46,603 bases of DNA from assembly GCA_903900265.1 (NCBI GenBank), contig CAIUMM010000063.1:1-46603 (forward strand). The letters run 5' to 3'. The first letter of the stretch is position 1. Each line of letters starts with the position of its first letter. The notes below the pieces were generated by a model. It saw only the letters and a program-made list of their open reading frames with translations. It was not told where the DNA came from and did not search any database. This DNA comes from an uncultured Pseudomonadota bacterium (lineage in GTDB: Bacteria > Myxococcota_A > UBA796 > SXON01). Positions 24,917 through 32,923 of the stretch are shown piece after piece. A program made the translations under genes and the position numbers.

Positions 24917-27430
24917 ATGCGCGGTGAGAGCGACGCCAAGAGCGCTTTTGCCGCTGCGTGCCAGCCCGTACGCCTCGCGGTAGTAGCCCCCATGCTCCTC
25001 CTGATCCCGTGTGCTCTCTCGCTCGCCTATGCCTGGGACGCCGACGCCGGCGTCATCCCCTCGTTTACCGACGCCGCCACGGTCTCGACCACCGGCGGCG
25101 CGAGCTCGGCCGCTGCCGTCAACGACGGCGACGATCAGACGTCGTGGCAGTCGGACTCCTGCTTTCCGACGGGGTTCCTGACCCGCGCCGACCTCAACCC
25201 CATCGCCGGGGCGTGCGCGTCCGGCGGCTGCACGGTCACCGGGACCGGCGCGACGGAGGGTGCTACCGACGCGAGCATGTACACCAGCGCCTCGGTTGCG
25301 CTGGTGTCCGGGGTCGCGCGGCTGCGCATCGCGTTGGACACGCCCAAGGCGCTGGACGAGATCGCGTTTCGGGGCTTTGGCGGCGCGGTCGCCGTGTATG
25401 CCGAGACCAGCGCGGGCCTGATCGCTGTCGGCTCCTACGCGACCACCGACGCGTACACGTTCATCCGCTATCCGGCCCCCGCCGACGTCGTCACCGCCGT
25501 GGTCCTCGAGTCCACGACCTCGTTCGGCGCCACCGAGGTCGGCGCCTACGCCGGGCCGTGCACGCAGTCGGCGGTGCTGGATCTCGGTCTTTCTACCACC
25601 CTCGGTGTGGTGCGCACGCGGCATTGGGCGGGCGGCCACGCGCTGTCCACCACGCTCTACGGCTCGGAGGACGGTGTGAGCTGGACGGCGCTCGCGTCCC
25701 TTGATCCCGACGCGCTGGGGTCGGTGGACACCGTGCTCGACGGCGTCGAGGCGCGCTATCTCTCGGTCACCCACGAGGTCTCCACTGGGGACTACGAGAA
25801 GGTCTACGTCTGGGAGGTCGACGCATGGGGGCCCGACGGGCCGCACGGGGCGCTGCCTGCGCCGCAGGCTTCCCGGACGACGATGCGCGAGCTGCTCGGA
25901 GTGAACGGCATCTGGGGTTGGGGGACGAGCGCGTACTCCGACTCGGCGACGAGCGGGTCAGGCCCGACCTTGTACGCCGAGGTGGCCAGCCACGCGCGGA
26001 ACTACCACAATCTGAGCTGGGACGTCACCGATCCCGACCACGTGCCGGATTACGAGCACATGACGACCTCGGGCACCGAAGCGCAGTACTGGCTGGACTG
26101 GGACCGCGAGTACGGTGCCTGGACCGACGCCGGCATGCGGGTGGACGCGTCGATTCAGTTTGTGAACGCGACCGCGCCGATGGCCACCTGGGACGACCCG
26201 TACCGCGCCGCCTACACCTACGCGGAGGCGATGGCCGCGCACTTTGGACCGACCACCGGCACCGGCACGCTCACCTCGATCGAAGCTGGCAACGAACCTT
26301 GGGATTACCCGGCGACGTTCTACGCCGAGGTGCTTCGCGGCTTTGTGGACGGCGCTGCGGCCGGAGATCCTGCGGTGTTGGTGCTCTCCGGCGCGCTTCA
26401 GGCCTCCGATCCCGGCTCCGAGTCCGCGAGCGGCGGGGATTACCTTGGCGCGCGGGTCTCCTCCGAGGTCGGACCACGACTGGGCGCGATCAACGTGCAT
26501 TCTTACTCGTACATGAACGGTACCGACGGCGAGCGCATCGCGACCTACCCCGAAGATCCGGGCTCCAGTTACCGGAGCCTGCTCGACGCCATGCGTTGGC
26601 GTGACGCCAACCTGCCGGGGACGCCGCTCTGGCTCACCGAATGGGGCTGGGACAGCGAAGGCGCCGGCGAGTCCTGCAACGACGGCGAGTGTGTGACCGA
26701 GGCGGCGCAAGCGATCTACGCGGTGCGCGGCGCCTGCTTGTGGTCGCGGCTCGGGTTCGAGCGCGCCACGTGGTTCTTCTACGCCAACCTCGAAGGCTGC
26801 GACACGCTGTATTGCCGCTCGGGGCTGACCGGCTCTGCAGCCACGGGCTTCGCACCCAAGCGGGCGTACGTCGCGCTTCAAGCGATGCTCGCTCAGATCG
26901 GCGACCGCTACTTCTTGGACGCGCTGCGCGAGGACGACGACGCGTGGGTGTACCGCTTCGGCGACGCCGACGGGCACGCGTCGCACCTCGTGGCGTGGCG
27001 GCCGGTCGCGGCCAGTGACGGGACGACGACCGCGGTGGTCGTCGACGCGCTGCGCGCCGAAGCGGCGTGGACGGTGTCGGGCCTCGATCCGGCCGGTGAG
27101 ATAGCGGATCTGCCCGTGCACGACGCGAACGGCCTGCACCTGACGATCAGCGCGGTGCCGTTGATCGTGGCGCTGGCGACCGGGCCGGAAGACACCGGCG
27201 GGGACAGCGAGACCGATAGCGCAGCAGATAGCCCCGACGACAGCGCGGGGGAGTCTGACTCGAGCACGCTGTACGCCAAGGACGCGACCGAGGGCTGCGG
27301 CTGTGCCAGCGGGGGCTCCGGGACCGCGGGGCTTTGGGGCTTCGGCGTGCTGCTGCTTGCTGGGTTGCGGCGGGTGGGTGGATTGAAGGTGAAGCGGCGG
27401 CGGGTCGCTACCGCATCTTCAAGGCCTTGA
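24917..27430 (+). CDS. Secreted discoidin/glycoside hydrolase protein with MYXO-CTERM signal
   Basis: The 837-residue protein starts with a signal peptide (hydrophobic core VVAPMLLLIPCALSLAYA). Residues about 30-300 look like a jelly-roll carbohydrate-binding region of F5/8 C type (VRTRHWAGGHALSTTLYGSEDG). Residues about 310-710 are TIM-barrel-like with two acidic motifs of clan A glycosidases: GNEPWDYP (Glu460, acid/base) and LTEWGWD (Glu575, nucleophile). A Ser/Asp/Glu linker (about 755-785) follows, then GCGCASGG, a hydrophobic segment and Arg, the MYXO-CTERM sorting signal for surface attachment. About 17 unusual residues (GGLKVKRRRV and more) extend past the signal, and the last few are encoded by DNA overlapping the pseudogene remnant. 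The glycan substrate and exact GH family cannot be told by eye. Confidence 0.88.
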   Translation: MRGESDAKSAFAAACQPVRLAVVAPMLLLIPCALSLAYAWDADAGVIPSFTDAATVSTTGGASSAAAVNDGDDQTSWQSDSCFPTGFLTRADLNPIAGACASGGCTVTGTGATEGATDASMYTSASVALVSGVARLRIALDTPKALDEIAFRGFGGAVAVYAETSAGLIAVGSYATTDAYTFIRYPAPADVVTAVVLESTTSFGATEVGAYAGPCTQSAVLDLGLSTTLGVVRTRHWAGGHALSTTLYGSEDGVSWTALASLDPDALGSVDTVLDGVEARYLSVTHEVSTGDYEKVYVWEVDAWGPDGPHGALPAPQASRTTMRELLGVNGIWGWGTSAYSDSATSGSGPTLYAEVASHARNYHNLSWDVTDPDHVPDYEHMTTSGTEAQYWLDWDREYGAWTDAGMRVDASIQFVNATAPMATWDDPYRAAYTYAEAMAAHFGPTTGTGTLTSIEAGNEPWDYPATFYAEVLRGFVDGAAAGDPAVLVLSGALQASDPGSESASGGDYLGARVSSEVGPRLGAINVHSYSYMNGTDGERIATYPEDPGSSYRSLLDAMRWRDANLPGTPLWLTEWGWDSEGAGESCNDGECVTEAAQAIYAVRGACLWSRLGFERATWFFYANLEGCDTLYCRSGLTGSAATGFAPKRAYVALQAMLAQIGDRYFLDALREDDDAWVYRFGDADGHASHLVAWRPVAASDGTTTAVVVDALRAEAAWTVSGLDPAGEIADLPVHDANGLHLTISAVPLIVALATGPEDTGGDSETDSAADSPDDSAGESDSSTLYAKDATEGCGCASGGSGTAGLWGFGVLLLAGLRRVGGLKVKRRRVATASSRP

Positions 27431-27772
27431 TCCTTGCCCACACCACGGCGCGGGGCGTGGTGATCTTGAGTGCTTCCATGCACCGCTCCAGCCGGTGCTC
27501 CCGGCTGCCCAACCGCTGAACCTGCCATCATCTGCCGAACGGTCGGAGTTGGCCAGCAGCTTGCTCGCCGCCATGTCCAGCGGGGTCAGCGTGGCGATCC
27601 CGCAGATGCTGTCCGCGGGGCCTGGTGGGTCCAGCGAGATCCGGTGCAGCGTGACGCGCGACATACCGGCCGCCTCCGCCGTGGTTCCGACGCTAACCCC
27701 GAGCGCCTTACGCTGGGCGCGAATCTATGCCCCGATGGCGATCAGGCGGGCGGCTGCGGTGGGGCCTGTTTC
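27408..27772 (-). pseudogene. Decayed HTH / AbiEii-like nucleotidyltransferase remnant
   Basis: The 351-base gap between the hydrolase and the WYL regulator is not empty. Read on the minus strand from 27772 it gives TGPTAAARLIAIGA, a TAG (27727-27725) where CAG (Gln) would fit, then IRAQRKALGVSVGTTAEAAG followed by MSRVTLHRI: the helix-turn-helix of regulators that pair with AbiEii-type nucleotidyltransferases. The same frame runs on into CGIATLTPLDMAASKLLANSDR-like sequence, typical of those nucleotidyltransferases. Near 27525 the frame changes, and LGSREHRLERCMEALKI to ALKMR then TAG (27410-27408) looks like the C-terminal end of the transferase. So the regulator and the transferase have been joined by deletion, with a nonsense codon and a second deletion. 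It overlaps the hydrolase 3' end by 23 bases. Confidence 0.68.
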
Positions 27773-27781
27773 TCATTAGGG

Positions 27782-28759
27782 TCACTTTGGCTCCACCGTC
27801 AACCCTAGGCCGCGCGCCCACAGATCGATGCCGAGGTGATGTCCGACCCCAAGTCGGACCCGAAAATCCCCGTTGTCCAGGGCTTCGGGCTCGCCGATCT
27901 GACCCTGAAGCGGGGACTCCAGCACCCATGGCGCCTCCGACGCGGGGACGCGGATGCTCACCTCGCCGGGCGCGCCGATGAACGGCCCGTAGCCGTGGCC
28001 GACGAGATCGGCGGGGCGGTAGTCGCGGGGCAGCACGACGGCGGTGTCTTTTTGCCAGACGACGTCCTCCATGCGGTGCAGCGCCCACATCGCCGGCGTG
28101 GTCGAGCCGGTCTCGGGCCCAAGCAGGTAGAGCCCGTCGAGCGCCTGAACCAGCGTCCAGGGGTCGAGGGACACCGGGCGAGGCCCGCTGCGCGGCGAAT
28201 GGTACTGGCCGATCGTGATCGCCGAACGGTAAAAAAGCGCGCTCAGCACGGCGTTCACGCAGTCGTTGTCGCGCATCTGCCGCGGCATCCACGGCTGGTA
28301 GTAGAAGCCCCGCGCTAACAGGTCCCGCACCAACGCGGCCCGCTCGGCGGGCACCTCAGCGAGCGCCCCGCGAAGCTGGCGCTCCAGTACGCTCGCGACG
28401 TCGTCGATGCCTAGCGCCTGCCAGGGCCCGAGCGACGCCGCTAAGGCGACCATCTCGGTTTGGCGCGATCGGCGGGGCCCCGACTCGCTGGCCGGCAGCC
28501 AGACGAGCCGCGTGTCGGGCCCGCGCCCTCTGCGCTCCAGCGTGCCGCGCACCGCAGCGCGCGCCGACGGGGCGCTGCCGTGAATGGCCTCTGCGGCGGC
28601 CTCGGCGACCGCGACGAGCCGGCGCACGGTTTGCCACGAGACCTTCCACTCCTCGGCGAGCGGGTAGACCTTCAGACCCTGCGGACCTGCGGCTTGTACG
28701 CGCAGCAGCAGCTCCGCAGCGCGTCGTGGTCCATCGAGGGTGAACCCATGTACAGTCAT
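27782..28759 (-). CDS. WYL-domain transcriptional regulator
   Basis: The 325-residue protein has an N-terminal helix-turn-helix (about 1-60; WKVSWQTVRRLVAVAEAAAE), a connector, and a WYL domain (about 165-245) with VLSALFYRSAITIGQYHS and RPVSLDPWTLVQALDGLYLLG, where GLYLLG stands for the WYL motif. A C-terminal WCX-like part follows (VSIRVPASEAPWVLESPL). WYL proteins usually bind a nucleic acid or nucleotide ligand and often control mobile-element or defence genes. I start at ATG 28759 because GGAG stands 7 bases before it; an open frame continues upstream to 28798 but lacks such a site. It is divergent from the AAA+ gene across 71 bases that contain an inverted repeat, which it probably binds (inference). 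Confidence 0.88.
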   Translation of the reverse strand: MTVHGFTLDGPRRAAELLLRVQAAGPQGLKVYPLAEEWKVSWQTVRRLVAVAEAAAEAIHGSAPSARAAVRGTLERRGRGPDTRLVWLPASESGPRRSRQTEMVALAASLGPWQALGIDDVASVLERQLRGALAEVPAERAALVRDLLARGFYYQPWMPRQMRDNDCVNAVLSALFYRSAITIGQYHSPRSGPRPVSLDPWTLVQALDGLYLLGPETGSTTPAMWALHRMEDVVWQKDTAVVLPRDYRPADLVGHGYGPFIGAPGEVSIRVPASEAPWVLESPLQGQIGEPEALDNGDFRVRLGVGHHLGIDLWARGLGLTVEPK

Positions 28760-28775
28760 GCTTTTCTCCGTTTGG

Positions 28776-28796
28776 GCTGGTCGGTTCCTGACCAGC
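28776..28796. promoter_or_regulatory. 7-7-7 inverted repeat, likely operator between WYL and AAA+ genes
   Basis: GCTGGTC and GACCAGC are perfect inverted arms around a 7-base spacer (centre to centre 14 bases) in the 71-base divergent region. The position, 17 bases from the WYL start and 35 from the AAA+ start, suits autoregulation plus control of the ATPase. Confidence 0.6.
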
Positions 28797-28830
28797 ATGG
28801 ATCATAGCTTGCTGGGGCACGGAGCAGACG

Positions 28831-30651
28831 ATGGACCCGAAACTGACTGGCTACTACGAAGCGCTGATGATGCTGACCCGTCCGCCGACGCCGGCGGCGC
28901 GGGGGGGGAAGAAGGCCGCTGGGGCCCAGACCGCGCTGTTTGCTACCGACCCCGGCGGTGAGGATCTGCGCCTGTTGGGTTTGCGTGGGGTGGAGGCCGC
29001 CGAGGCGCATGACGTCGTTCGGCAAAGCCGCGTATTTCGCCTCGTCGACCACGCTGATCCGCTGCTTGGCTGGCTCCTTCGCTACGCCGTAGGCTGCGCG
29101 CTGGCCAACGCGTGCGACCCGGAGACCGAGCGCACCTTCCCGCTGCGTGCGGCGTCCCGCGCCTTGGGGGCGCAATTGGGCGCGCCCATCACCCTCGTCA
29201 CCGGCATCGAGCCGCTGCTCGCGCGGGGCTTGCTGGTCCGCGGCGAGGACGGCTCCCTCGGGTTGCCCGCGGCGCTCGCCGGCTGGCTCTTGGGCGGGTC
29301 GGTGCAAGCGCAGGCGCTCACGGCGCTCGTCGATCGCGCTGCCCTCGCCGAGCTGCCGCAGATCAAAGCGGCCGCCGAGCGGCTCGCGCCGTTGCTGGTC
29401 CCCGGAGCGCCGGTCGTGCTGCGGTGCTCGCAGCCGGGCGTCGCGTTGGCGCTGGCGCGGGGTGTGAGCGCGGCGCGCGGGCGGGGGCTGCAGGCGTGGT
29501 CCCATGACGGCGAGGATGACCCGATCCCCGTGCTGCGGTGCACGGCCGAGGCGAACGGCGAGGACCTCCTGCTCTCCATTGGCCCGGCGGTGGCCGGCGT
29601 GTTCTTGCCCATCGGCCAGCGCGCCTTGTGTCTGGACGCCGTCGCGGGGGATGCCCTCGTGTACATCGTGCTGGATGCTGCGTTGTTTGAGGGCGATCCG
29701 CTGCTGGATCTCGACCCAGTGATCGATCTCGAGCCGCTGTGCCAGCAGCTCGCTCGCAGCGCCGAGGCCGGTGCGCACGGCAGCACGGAGTCGCTGGAGA
29801 GCGAGGCGCGGCGCCATGCTCGGGCGCTGCCGATCCACAACGCGCTGTACCCGGACCTGCCGATGCCCGAGCTGCGCACGGACGCACGCTCGTCCTCGCC
29901 GTTTATGGATCCGGACTCTCGGGCGTTGCTCGATGAGGAGCTGTGGAGGCCGTGTGCGAGTACGCTGGACGCGTTGGTGCTGTCGACGTCGGTGCGTTCG
30001 GCGCTGGACGGGATTGTACGCGGAGTCAGCGCTGGAAAACGCGCGGTGGTCCTGCTGCATGGTCCCCCAGGCACCGGCAAGTCGATGACCGCGCGGTGCC
30101 TCGCCGGGAGTCTCGGACGGCCGCTGTACCAGCTGCAAGGCGCACAGCTGCGTGGTCGCTACTACGGGCAGTTGGAGCGCCGATTGACGGCGGTGTTCGC
30201 CGAGGCGCAGCGTCGGAATGCGGTGCTCTTGTTGGATGAAGCCGACGAGTGGGTGGGGCGCCGCGAAGGTTCGGCGGCGTCGAGCGGCGGCGCGCACGTG
30301 ATCGAGAGCTCCCAGATGTTGCAGCAGCTGGAGGCGTTCAACGGCGTTGCGGTGCTGACCACCAACCGCAGCGAAGCGCTGGATCCTGCGTTGTCCCGGC
30401 GTATGGACGCTTGGATTCACATCCCGCTGCCGGCGATGGAGGAGCGGATGGCGCTGTGGATGGTGGCGCTGGATGGCTACCCGCCGCTCGGCGGCGTCGA
30501 TCTGATGCTGCTGGCCGCGATCCCGATCTCGGGTGGCGAGATCGTGGCGTGCGTGCGCGAGCTTTCGTTGACCGGAGGGCAGCTTTCTACGCCGACCCTG
30601 CTCTCAGCCGCTCGGCGTCGCTCTGAGCGCAGCGCGATGATGGGGGGCTGA
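28831..30651 (+). CDS. AAA+ ATPase with degenerate N-terminal NTPase-like region
   Basis: The 606-residue protein ends in a complete AAA+ module (about 385-590): Walker A GPPGTGKS (411-418), the pore-like region RGRYYGQLERR, Walker B LLLDEAD (466-472), sensor TTN (510-512) and arginine finger LSRR (about 523-524). The N-terminal 150 residues resemble the winged-helix variant found in bacterial AAA proteins of this size (LVDHADPLLGWLLRYAVG, GIEPLLARGLLVRGEDG). Residues about 180-300 look like a second NTPase fold that has lost its P-loop (VVLRCSQPGVALALARG). There is no protease domain, so it is not FtsH. GGAG stands 7 bases before ATG 28831. Its partner is the divergent WYL regulator. It may remodel proteins or nucleoprotein complexes; the target is unknown. 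Confidence 0.88.
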   Translation: MDPKLTGYYEALMMLTRPPTPAARGGKKAAGAQTALFATDPGGEDLRLLGLRGVEAAEAHDVVRQSRVFRLVDHADPLLGWLLRYAVGCALANACDPETERTFPLRAASRALGAQLGAPITLVTGIEPLLARGLLVRGEDGSLGLPAALAGWLLGGSVQAQALTALVDRAALAELPQIKAAAERLAPLLVPGAPVVLRCSQPGVALALARGVSAARGRGLQAWSHDGEDDPIPVLRCTAEANGEDLLLSIGPAVAGVFLPIGQRALCLDAVAGDALVYIVLDAALFEGDPLLDLDPVIDLEPLCQQLARSAEAGAHGSTESLESEARRHARALPIHNALYPDLPMPELRTDARSSSPFMDPDSRALLDEELWRPCASTLDALVLSTSVRSALDGIVRGVSAGKRAVVLLHGPPGTGKSMTARCLAGSLGRPLYQLQGAQLRGRYYGQLERRLTAVFAEAQRRNAVLLLDEADEWVGRREGSAASSGGAHVIESSQMLQQLEAFNGVAVLTTNRSEALDPALSRRMDAWIHIPLPAMEERMALWMVALDGYPPLGGVDLMLLAAIPISGGEIVACVRELSLTGGQLSTPTLLSAARRRSERSAMMGG

Positions 30652-30656
30652 GCCTC

Positions 30657-30676
30657 ATCCCGATGCGCTGCGGGAT
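30657..30676 (+). terminator. Hairpin after the AAA+ gene
   Basis: ATCCCG and CGGGAT form a 6-bp stem with an 8-base loop directly after the AAA+ stop, followed by a G-run rather than a T-run. It lies 12 bases before the TPR-GGDEF start, so it could also affect that gene's initiation. Confidence 0.4.
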
Positions 30677-30687
30677 AGGGGGGGTGG

Positions 30688-32346
30688 ATGATGAGTTTGG
30701 TGGCTCCTGTGGCGCGCGAGTCCGGCGTACGGTCACGGGCGCTCACACTTGCCGTCCGTGTCGATGCGATCCTCATGCTGCGCGAGCCTGCCTCGGCGCT
30801 TCCCGAGCTGACGGCGCTGGCCGAGCGCAGTCAGGGGGCAGGCGAAGACCTCCTGCTGCTTGGCGTTGCTCAGCACCGCGATCGGCAGTTGATCCCGGCG
30901 TTGCTGACGTTTGATCGCGTGCTGGAGGTCGCTGACGGTCTGGACGATGCGTTGCTGCTGATGCATCTGAGCCGCTGGCAGGGCATCACGCTGGCGATGC
31001 TCGGCGATCGCAGCGGGGCGGCGGCGGTGTTCACCCGGGGAGCGGCGGCAGCCGAGCGGCTCGGGGATTTCTTGGGCCAAGCCATCGCTTTGGCGAACCT
31101 TGGCTATTTGTACGGCGAGCAGGACGAGCCGGTGCTCTACCTCGGGCACACTGAGCGTGCGCTGGTGCTTGCGCGACAAGCGGGCGCTACTCAGCAGGCT
31201 TCGTCCTGTCTGGTGAACATCGCGGGTGCGCTCACTCGACTTCACCGCTTCGACGAGGCCCGCGCCGCGTGCGATGAGGGCGAGCGCTTGCTGGAGCTTT
31301 GTGGCTGGGAAGGCGGTCGCCCTCGGTTCATCGCCGGACGTGCGTGCATCCGCTTTGAAGAGGGCGCGTTGGAAGACGGGGACGCGCTGATGGATCAATG
31401 CGCGGTGATCCTCGAAGAGCGTGGGGACCACTATCAGATCGCCCGGAATTCTATCCTCCGCGGGGGGTTTCACCTCGATGCCGGGCGACCGGAGGCCGCG
31501 CTGCGTCACTACGGCAACGCGCTGCGCATCGCGGCGAGGTGGTCGTACGACAACATCGCGTTCGACACGCTCGGTCGTCAGGCCGAGGCGCTGGAGCAAG
31601 TCGGGGATCTGCGGGGTTCGATCGCGGCGCTGCGTGACCTTTTGGGTCGGCGCACCCGTCGGGAGGTGGAGCAGGCAGGCGCCCGCGAGCAAGCCGAGGC
31701 TGCGCGGGCTTCTGCCCGAGCCGCGCGTTGGGAGGCCCGCGAGGCCGTCCGCCAAAGCGCTGCGTTGGAGCTTGCCAACAAGATGCTGCGGGATGCGCTG
31801 GAGCGCGAGGAGCGGCTCCGCGCCGAGGTCACCGCGCTCGCGTCGATCGATCTGCTCACGAACCTCCCCAATCGTCGCTTCTTGCAGGATGTGCTGGATC
31901 GCGAAGTGGCGCGGGTGCGCCGTACGCGCGGCACACTGGCCCTCGCGATGATCGACGTCGATCACTTCAAGACGATCAACGACGCCTACGGTCACGCCGC
32001 AGGCGACGAAGTGTTGAAGGAGATCGGGCGTCGCTTGCGCGTGGCCGCGCGTGGCGGCGACGTCGTCGGTCGCTGGGGTGGCGAGGAGTTCCTGATCATC
32101 TTGTCCGATCAAGCATCTGACATCGGCGCGGGCACCGTCGCTGCAGAGCGCTTCCGCAGGGCGATCGCCGGAGAGGACATCATCGTGCTGAGTGACGTCG
32201 CGCTGCGCGTGACGGTCAGCATCGGCGTAGCGTGTCACAATTCCGCGGTGGCGCCTGTCGACAGCGCGTTGGTCGCTGCAGACCGCGCGCTGTACCGGGC
32301 CAAAGCGCGTGGCCGCAATTGTGTAGAGGCCGACCGGTCGGCGTAG
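30688..32346 (+). CDS. TPR-GGDEF diguanylate cyclase
   Basis: The 552-residue protein has an all-helical N-terminus (about 15-320) built of TPR-like repeats (ALANLGYLYGEQDEP, VNIAGALTRLHRFDEARAAC and ALRHYGNALRIAARW). A charged, Ala/Glu/Arg-rich coiled coil (about 325-380) leads into GGDEF (385-550) with DLLTNLPNRRFL and DVDHFKTINDAYGH. The active loop is GGEEF (464-468) and the inhibitory site RGGD (455-458) is at the correct spacing. It should be a soluble, product-inhibited c-di-GMP synthase that takes its cue through a protein or peptide bound by the TPR array. No signal peptide is present. The start ATGATG at 30688 allows two adjacent choices. Confidence 0.93.
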   Translation: MMSLVAPVARESGVRSRALTLAVRVDAILMLREPASALPELTALAERSQGAGEDLLLLGVAQHRDRQLIPALLTFDRVLEVADGLDDALLLMHLSRWQGITLAMLGDRSGAAAVFTRGAAAAERLGDFLGQAIALANLGYLYGEQDEPVLYLGHTERALVLARQAGATQQASSCLVNIAGALTRLHRFDEARAACDEGERLLELCGWEGGRPRFIAGRACIRFEEGALEDGDALMDQCAVILEERGDHYQIARNSILRGGFHLDAGRPEAALRHYGNALRIAARWSYDNIAFDTLGRQAEALEQVGDLRGSIAALRDLLGRRTRREVEQAGAREQAEAARASARAARWEAREAVRQSAALELANKMLRDALEREERLRAEVTALASIDLLTNLPNRRFLQDVLDREVARVRRTRGTLALAMIDVDHFKTINDAYGHAAGDEVLKEIGRRLRVAARGGDVVGRWGGEEFLIILSDQASDIGAGTVAAERFRRAIAGEDIIVLSDVALRVTVSIGVACHNSAVAPVDSALVAADRALYRAKARGRNCVEADRSA

Positions 32347-32474
32347 GCCCCCCATGCGCGTTAGAGGCTGGGTCGTCGGGTTCGGTCGGCGTTCGCGATG
32401 ACTGCTGCCGCAGCAGATATCGCTCAAGAGATCGAGACATCGCCCGTATCACAACCCGTCGAGGCGCATTTACG

Positions 32475-32901
32475 ATGGACGAGGAGACCCGCGGGATCGT
32501 AGATTGCTTTGTCTTGGAGTGTCGCGAGGCCTTAGATGAGGTCGAGCCTATGTTTATCGGGCTCGAAGGTGCGGATGGTCCTCCGCCTCCCGAGCTGCTC
32601 GCCCGTAGCTTTCGCCTGTTTCACTCGGTCAAAGGCAACGCCGGCTACCTGCACTTCGCCTCCATCGAGCGCGTCACCCACCGCGCCGAGACGCTGATTG
32701 ATCTCATCCAGAAGGGTCAGGTGCACGCGACGACGCCGATCGTGGAGCTGCTCTGTCGCGTCCTCGATGTGCTACGCGCCCGGATTGATGCGGTCGCTGA
32801 GTCCGGTGGGCGGGCGGGGTCCCCATCCCGAGGCCGCTGCGGGGGAGTCATTCCTGCTCGAGGTGGACGGGGTCCCGTTCGGTGTCGCGCTGCTCAGCTG
32901 A
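32475..32901 (+). pseudogene. HPt (CheA P1-like) protein with a probable frameshift
   Basis: From ATG 32475 the first 110 or so residues form an HPt domain of the CheA P1 kind: FRLFHSVKGNAGYLHF has the phospho-acceptor His in HSVKGNA. After IDAVAESGG (about 32805) the frame becomes Arg/Gly-rich and runs on into the opposite gene. The next frame gives HPEAAAGESFLLEVDGVPFG then a TGA at 32899-32901. That looks coding and ends exactly at the shared terminator. The switch falls in a G-rich run (32805-32824) where one base would restore a protein of about 140 residues. It could be a frameshifted HPt protein, a CheA gene collapsed by deletion, or a sequence error. Without the shift, the HPt domain is still made with a random tail. 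Confidence 0.6.
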
Positions 32902-32923
32902 GCGGCTCCGCGGAGCCCCTCAG
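32898..32923. terminator. Bidirectional terminator between convergent genes
   Basis: CTGAG-C-GGCTC and GAGCC-C-CTCAG form a 10-bp stem with a single C-C mismatch around CGCG. It spans both stop codons (TGA 32899-32901 plus strand; TCA 32920-32922 minus strand), so it can serve both transcripts. Confidence 0.6.

Noticed and set aside
28756..30420. 554-codon minus-strand open frame opposite the AAA+ gene
   Set aside because: Arg/Gln-rich shadow of the AAA+ gene, which has all Walker and sensor motifs on the plus strand.
28831..30651. FtsH-type AAA protease
   Set aside because: No membrane helices and no HExxH peptidase domain after the AAA+ module.
32398..32500. 34-codon open frame before the HPt gene
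   Set aside because: It overlaps the HPt start, has no ribosome site and shows no recognisable pattern.
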